Shown: positions 58,605 to 64,000 of the stretch, piece after piece
Layout: every line of letters starts with the position of its first letter
How positions within the stretch are numbered: the first letter of the stretch is position 1
Source: Cordilura impudica
Lineage: Eukaryota; Arthropoda; Insecta; Diptera; Scathophagidae
Length of the DNA: 64,000 nt
Assembly (NCBI GenBank): GCA_963682025.1
Contig: OY821520.1
Coordinates: 134,789,738-134,853,737, forward strand
Reading direction: 5' to 3'
Translations under genes and position numbers: made by a program
Notes under the pieces: generated by a model
The model's input: only the letters and a program-made list of their open reading frames with translations
Told to the model about the DNA's origin: nothing
The model's database searches: none

Positions 58605-59220
58605 GATCGGCTGCTTAGCTGGTAGCAATCGGTGGTAGTGGTAACTCGGTTATTCAATCGGTAGCAATCGGTTGTATTGCTAACTCGGTTATTCAATCGG
58701 TTGTATTGGTAGCTTGGTATTTCAATCAGTAGCCGTCGGTTGTATCGGTAGATCGGGTGTTCAATCGGGAGTAATCGGTTATATCGTTAGATCGGCTGCT
58801 TCGCTTCGTTGTAGGCTGGCTCGCTCGGTACAGATCGGTTGTGATGGTAGCTCGGTTGCTTCATTGAGTTGTCGGTAGCAATCGGTTGTATTTGTAGTTC
58901 GGTTATTCAATCGGTAGCAATCGGTTATATCGGTAGATCGGCTGTTTAATCGGGAGTAATCGGTTGTGATGGTAGCTCAGTTGTTGAGTTGTCGGCTGGC
59001 TTGGCTGGCTTGGCTGCTCGGCGATGGTAGCTCGGTTGCTTCGCTTAGTTATCGACTGATTTGGCTGCTCGGCACAGATATGTTGTGATGGTAGCTCGGT
59101 TGCTTCGCTTAGTTGTTGGCTGATTTGGATGCTAGGCACAGATCGGTTGCGATGGTGGCTCGGTTGCTTCGCTTAGTTGTCGGCTGATTTGGCTGCTCGG
59201 CAAAGGTCGGCTGTAATGGC
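58605..59220 (+). repeat. minisatellite, GGTAGCTCGGTTG-type, with a 64-base higher-order unit
   Basis: Variants of (A)TCGGT(A/T)G(C/T)... fill the block. From 59023 the unit GATGGTAGCTCGGTTGCTTC recurs at 59087 and 59151, exactly 64 bases apart, each followed by GCTTAGTTGTCGGCTGATTT. Upstream, units are shorter and irregular (~36-50 bases). Confidence 0.85.
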
Positions 59221-59261
59221 AACGTAGGTTGATGGCAATCGCCGACCTAGAAGCAGAAGAG

Positions 59262-59422
59262 AAGAATTAGCGAGAGCAGTCAACCTAAGGTTGCTGGAGT
59301 GGCGAGAGCAGTCAACAGAAGTTGCTGGAGTAGCGGGAGCAGTCAACAGAAGTTGCTGGAGTAGCGAGAGCAGTCAACCGAAGGTTGCTGGAGTAGCGAG
59401 AGCAGTCAACAGAAAGTTGCTG
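59262..59422 (+). repeat. minisatellite, ~37-base unit GAGAGCAGTCAACAGAAG
   Basis: Four to five copies of GCGAGAGCAGTCAAC(A/C)GAAG followed by GTTGCTGGAGTA, at 59270, 59303, 59335, 59365 and 59396. Some units carry one extra base (CCGAAGG). Confidence 0.85.
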
Positions 59423-60224
59423 GAATAGAATTTATTGATGACGACCGAGGTCGATCGTCAGTCTAAAATATGTCCTTGGATATACCTACGTGGTGGCAGA
59501 TTGTTCCGACACAAGGTTTTGTCATTAACTCGACTTAACCCAGAGTCTTGTCATTAACTTGACTTGACTGACTTTTCTTATACCAACCTTGTTTACTTAT
59601 CTGAATTAATATATTGACTGAATGAGAATCAATAAAGGATGGTACTTGAGTGTAATCTGGTTGGTATAGGTTCAGTCAGTATTCGTGTTGTTAATGTGTA
59701 TGACGTCATGTACGATTAAGTATGGGTGGCTGTAGTACGTATTAGTTATATACGTTGTATTTTGCGATGTACCAGTGTTTATGTGTATCTTGTTGTCCAA
59801 ATTATCATATAGATCGCAGTCAAATTGGGTTTATGTGTATTTATTGCATATACTAATCACTAGTCAAAATTGAAACCCCTATAGGGCAATTCGTAGTCAT
59901 AGCCCCCCATATAAAGCTGTTTCCCGATCTTCACTTAAACCTATCAAAAATAAAACTATTACACAGATTGTTTTCTAAATTTTTTTTGTAAAATTTGGCT
60001 TGTATACGTTTTTGCAAAAAATATATAACTTTATCAAATATCGTCATGATCGGTCCATTTTTCGGCCCCACATAAGTCCGATATGAAATCTTTCAGATCT
60101 GCAACAAAAAAATAATAAAAATTCCACACAGATTTGGTTTATGCTTATTTTCTAACCCAATTAGTTGGACCGAAGACCAATTCTCTAAACACATGGTATA
60201 GGGTATCGCATAGTAGGTTTATAC

Positions 60225-61951
60225 CAGTGGTGGCCATCGAGAGAAATGAGTTAGTAATAGTATTTATGAGCACTGATCGAAACCCATGGACGTAAAACAA
60301 TGCCGGTATTAAATGGGTTTGTGTAGATTTTGTATAAATGTTTATATGAATGACTAAAAGGGAAAATAGTTGAGTTCACGAAGAATATGGTAAAATTTTA
60401 AATAAATTTTGTTGTTTTAAAATTTTAAATCTTACATTCTGAAAATGTAAAACAAAATGTGAGGAACATTTAATCTCTTTTATCCATAAGTTTGAAGTTT
60501 ATTAAATCAAAAAAGTAATAATAAGTAATTCATTTCTTTAAAAAAAACAAAAAAAAAATAGTAAAACTTAAAGAAATAAGAAATTTCAACGGTTAATAAG
60601 TGGTATGTTACCAAAGTAACTGGATATATTTTAAAATTAAAAAAAACGCATAAAGGACAGCTATAATGTTGTCAAATGGAGGCGACATATGTAATTTATA
60701 GAAAATGTTTAATATATAGTTCATCAAGTCTTCGAAATTTTCTCAACACTTTTCGTTTTTTTTAAACAAATATTCTCTGTGTACCTATTAAAAAAAATAA
60801 ATATGAATTCCAAAAGGCAATGCGACATAGACACGCTTTGTTCAAAAGCTTTCATAAGACTGAATGAAATTGTTGTTTACTTTTACTCTTTGGTGAGTAG
60901 TTTATTTTCGTTCGGCTGTATACATATAAGAAGCCGAGCACCAGCGTGCTTGGTACGGCCTTCACTTGGCTAGACCGACTATAATTTTCTTACTTGTTGG
61001 TTTTGTTATTGTTGTAAATTATTAAATATAGATTAAACAGTGACGTTTACTACTCTTTTTGTTTCTATAGGCTTCACTGCATGAATGATGTCAGTTTATC
61101 ATTCCGTTTGAAAATCATCTAATAATGGATTTACGACCCAATATAGTATAAATATTCTAATACTAATAAAGTCACGAGTCAATATATAAGGAGTTTATTT
61201 ATTTAGTTATTTAAATTTAATATCCTGTTCAACAAAACATGAACTCTTCAAAACAGAACAGGTTTGAATATTTCAGTTGGAGTTTGACTAAAATTACTGT
61301 TAGAACGATTTTTTCATTTTCGTAATCTATATACATTAGGGTGAGTCAAATTGTAGGGGGCCGAAAAAATCTCCATGACTTCATCGCGATTCTGGTACTA
61401 TGGGCCATAGCAAGTATATTTTCCCAAAGAAACATACCTCTAAAATAATTTTCGAGCCTGCCAAAATTTCGATGAAAATATTTTTATGATATTTTCCATA
61501 ATACTCATTCAAATGTAGAAATGTTATTCAAAATGTGTATACCGGGGGTTTTTTGGGTCGGGAAATCCATTTTTCACATTTATTTTTATTTTTAATGGCC
61601 GCCAGGGGGCGTTTTCGCTCGTTATTATGGATTTTTTTTTTCACCTTTTTTGGGGAAAATTGACGAAATTATTGCACAAATCGACGAATCTTTGACTTTC
61701 CCATATCTAAAATAGCCCAAAATATTCAGAGCTGAAAATTATGTGGGGTACCCGACCTATATCGATTTTATTCAATTTAAGTCAAAAAATTAGTTTTATA
61801 TATTTGTTTATTCGAATGTAAATAAAAAAATCGTGATCCGCGAGATGCCTTTTTTGAGAGGAGCTCCAGGAGGAGCAAATAAATAAATGAAAATACAATA
61901 ATTTAAATTACAGTTAAAAATACCATAATATGTAACAAATTTATACATTAA
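60225..61951. other. AT-rich intergenic stretch with a mini-me end fragment
   Basis: No gene recognised. 60970-60998 (CTAGACCGACTATAATTTTC, then TTACTTGTT) is the terminal fragment of a minus-strand mini-me copy (M17). TAGGGTGAGTCAAATTGTAG at 61338 looks like a DNA-element tip, but no partner end was found. Confidence 0.45.
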
Positions 61952-63520
61952 CTAGCTGTTTTACCCGGTATTGCCCGGGATCCAAAGGCCTTTGACTTGA
62001 AAAATGGTTCGCTATGCTTACCAGGCGCTGAGGACTTAGTGCCCAATGAACAAATTCCTCACAAAACTTAACTTTCTCGCCAAAAATTTGTATGGGATTG
62101 GGGAATTTTTTTCATTATGAACAAATTGTTTACGTTTTTGGGGAGTAAATTAATTTTTTATTTCAATTTAAAATTTTTTGATTTTTTTAATTTAGAAGTT
62201 TTTTTTTAAAGACGCTACAGCAAAAATACTTTAAAAATAAGTTGCGAAACCGCTTGAAGTTTTTTTTTTTTTTTTTGAAGTTTATTTATTTTGTAAACAT
62301 CAAATATAACGGAATCGTTTGCAAATTAAAGGAATCAGAAGTTTTAAAAATGGAATAACTTCATTCAATAAATGATCGCCATTGAGCAGAGACGTCAAAT
62401 TTATAGAAGTTTCAAAAATGGAAACTGAATGCGAAGTTTAAAATTGTGCCGCAAGGTTGCTTTAAGCAACTGCTTATAGTATATGTTTGGCCTATTTTCA
62501 TCAACAGGTTATTATTGCACGTACGTAGATAAAATTTGTCATAAGACTTTTCACTCAGCTGTGTTCCGCGAGCGAGTCGCGACCGCGTCCACGCGTTTGT
62601 CGGCCACACCCGTGCTGCCGCGCAGTTATTGTTAACTTATTTTAATTGCCAAAATATATTTTTCAGATCATTTCGATATTTTAGCTGAGCTGTGTCCCGC
62701 CATCGCGTCGCGTCTGCTTCCGCGCACCGAAATGATGCTATTGAAAAGTATACAGATATTAAACAAATTTGTTGTAGGAGAGATATTGAGAGCAGCATGG
62801 AGAATTTATTCATTTCTTTCGGGTACATTTTTTTAAATTTGTGGAATTTGTTCATCGTGAAGTTATTCCCCAATTTTTTGCGGAAAAATAAAAGTTTGTA
62901 TAGCAGTCAAACAAAGAGACAAACAAAAGGAAAAAAAATTGTATATACATAGAAGTAGACGCAAAATTAGGCGTGGCCAGTAAGAAGCATATGGCGACCT
63001 TACCCGGAATACAGAGATCGTGCGTACCAAATTTTAGAGAAATCCGTTTAAAAATTAAAAATTTTTATAGCGAACAAATACACCGAAAAACAGAAAATGA
63101 ACTGTATACAAAAAGTGGGCGTCAGAGTAGGTGTGGCCGGTAAGAATCATATGGCGACCTTACCCGGAGTACAGAGATCGTGCGTACCAAATTTTAGAGA
63201 AATCCGTTGAAAAATAGAAATTTGTATAGCAAGAAAATACACCAAAAAACAGAAAATGAATTTTGTATAAAAAGTGGGCGTAAAAGTAGACGTGGCTGTT
63301 AGAATCAAATTTCAGAGAAATCCGTTGAAAAATAACAATTTGTATAGCGAACAATTATACAAAAAAACAGAAAATGAATTGTGTACAAAAAGTGGGCGTA
63401 AAAGTAGGCGTGGTCAGTAAGAATGGTATGGCGACCTTTCCTAGAGTACAGAGATCGTGTGTACCAAATGTCAGAGAAATCCGTTGAAAAATAAAAACTT
63501 GTATAGCGGTCAAACAAACA
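61952..63520 (-). mobile_element. Helitron-type element with 160-base tandem repeats (copy F)
   Basis: The minus-strand 3' end is CCCGG..loop..CCGGG hairpin, spacer, CTAG then T (61951-61990). AGCTGTTTTACCCGG-type ends are widespread in insects. The right half (62960-63520) is an array of about 3.5 units, each with GGCGTGGCC(A/G)GTAAGAA, CATATGGCGACC, ACCCGGAGTACAGAGATCGT and AAAAAGTGGGCGT. Unit spacing is about 160, 160 and 120 bases. The 5' end was not found. A foldback relative interrupts it at about 62022-62890. Confidence 0.5.
62022..62890. mobile_element. diverged relative of the 8.1-kb foldback element
   Basis: AGGCGCTGAGGACTTAGTGCC, AATTTGTATGGGATTGGGGA and TTTTTGGGGAGTAAATT on the left, and TTTGTTCATCGTGAAGTTAT plus TCCCCAATTTTTTG on the right, match the two halves of 8078-8558. 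Between them lies extra sequence, including two similar GC-rich patches (TCAGCTGTGTTCCGCGAGCG at 62555; GAGCTGTGTCCCGCCATCGC at 62687). Confidence 0.5.
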
Positions 63521-64000
63521 ATATTTAAAAGTCTTCTTAAATCTTTTGCATAAGTACTTTTTTTAAAGTACTTTTTCTGAAAAAGTACCTTTAATTAAAA
63601 AAGTATCTTTTTCTTAGAAAAGTACTTTTCCTTAAATAGTAGACTAAAAAGCAGGTCTGCTTAAAAAGGACCCTTAAAAGAGCTAACTAGGAAGGGAAAT
63701 AAACCAATTTTAAATATCTTGATATTTCTGACATATTAAATGATAGAGACTAAAAATGATAGAGACAACTATAACTCTCATTCACCGATTAAAGTCTGTT
63801 CGGAAAATCCGCTGAAAATGTACCAAAAAATAAAAATTGAACATATATCAACCATTGGTCGTCAAAGGGTTAAAAAATCTAAAATAATTACAATGTATTC
63901 ATCGTAATTATGACATCATTGTTGGTTTTTTCCTTGCTAAATTGTAAGAGATCACCCACTCACTTAACAAAATAAGTACTATTTAATTATTTAAATATAA
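63521..64000. other. AT-rich end of window with clustered AGTACTTTT motifs
   Basis: AAGTACTTTTT-type palindromic words occur at 63553, 63567, 63584 (GTACCTTT), 63602 (GTATCTTT) and 63621, alternating in orientation. No gene is recognised. Confidence 0.45.

Larger units (their letters stand above)
58468..59796. mobile_element. insertion of unknown type carrying two minisatellites
   Basis: It starts near TTGTAACGAGTGTTTTGTCT and ends near TGTGTATCTTGTTG. GTTGT occurs at both borders and may be a 5-base target duplication, which would fit a solo LTR or a retroelement derivative. No coding region is recognised. The middle is tandem repeats, described separately. Confidence 0.4.
58323..60224 (-). 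mobile_element. mini-me-like repeat interrupted by a 1.3-kb insertion (copy M15)
   Basis: The left part (ATACCCTATACCACTATGTGG to GTCCGTCTGTGTG) runs 58323-58467. The right part resumes at CCAAATTATCATATAGATC (59797) and ends with a decayed palindrome at 60210-60223. The middle of the repeat (CCATGTAA to CCAAATTATC) is gone or displaced, as in M11. Confidence 0.78.

Noticed and set aside
58903..59139. Minus-strand frame rich in SQQ/QPSQP/NRLLPI repeats
   Set aside because: It is simply the translation of the 64-base minisatellite.
58605..59422. CRISPR-like repeat array
   Set aside because: Units vary in length and sequence without spacer structure, and the DNA is eukaryotic.

Overview
This 64-kb window is AT-rich, non-bacterial DNA from an insect, most probably a higher (brachyceran) fly. 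The evidence is the repeat content: about 15 copies or fragments of a non-coding (GTCY)n-bearing repeat of the dipteran 'mini-me'/INE-1-like type, rosa-type D,D41D mariner elements, jockey-like and I/LOA-like LINE remnants, and a hAT element. I recognise no host gene, tRNA or rRNA. The window reads as intergenic or heterochromatic DNA built from transposable elements (TEs) inserted into one another.

Layout. 0-5 kb: end of a rosa-like transposase, two mini-me copies, mariner and jockey-like LINE remnants, a MITE, another mariner remnant. 5-9.5 kb: a decayed minus-strand copy of a zinc-finger/putative DDE gene, split by a rosa-like mariner and by a foldback element. 9.7-15 kb: mini-me copies, a GC-rich structured insert, AT-rich filler. 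16-17.2 kb: a complete-ended but inactivated rosa-like mariner. 17.8-22 kb: a LINE remnant, then a mariner split by two tandem mini-me copies. 22.8-31.4 kb: Helitron-like elements, a gypsy-like gag start, a 2.3-kb inverted-repeat element, more mini-me copies. 32.37-35.76 kb: an intact-looking 3.4-kb DNA transposon with ~0.55-kb terminal inverted repeats (TIRs), a 6-bp target duplication, and a two-exon 558-codon gene. 37-44.7 kb: non-coding Helitron-type repeats, an IS630/Tc1-like pseudogene, an RNase H-bearing LINE, mini-me copies. 45-50 kb: a hairpin-rich MITE, a RAG1/Transib-like transposase remnant, another Helitron and mini-me. 50.2-53.5 kb: a hAT element with a perfect 8-bp duplication, inserted at the end of a MITE. 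53.7-57.7 kb: a MITE inside a MITE, LINE remnants, a second IS630/Tc1-like pseudogene. 58.3-64 kb: a mini-me carrying a minisatellite-rich insertion, a Helitron-type end, tandem repeats.

The most notable object is the 32.37-35.76 kb element. Its single spliced ORF is uninterrupted, its long TIRs remain highly similar, and a divergent relative of the same gene (zinc finger included) lies in ruins at 5.9-9.3 kb. The protein has a Cys-rich N-terminus and a plausible D...D...E triad, so I infer a transposase. I cannot place it in a named superfamily. All coordinates of degenerate elements are approximate.
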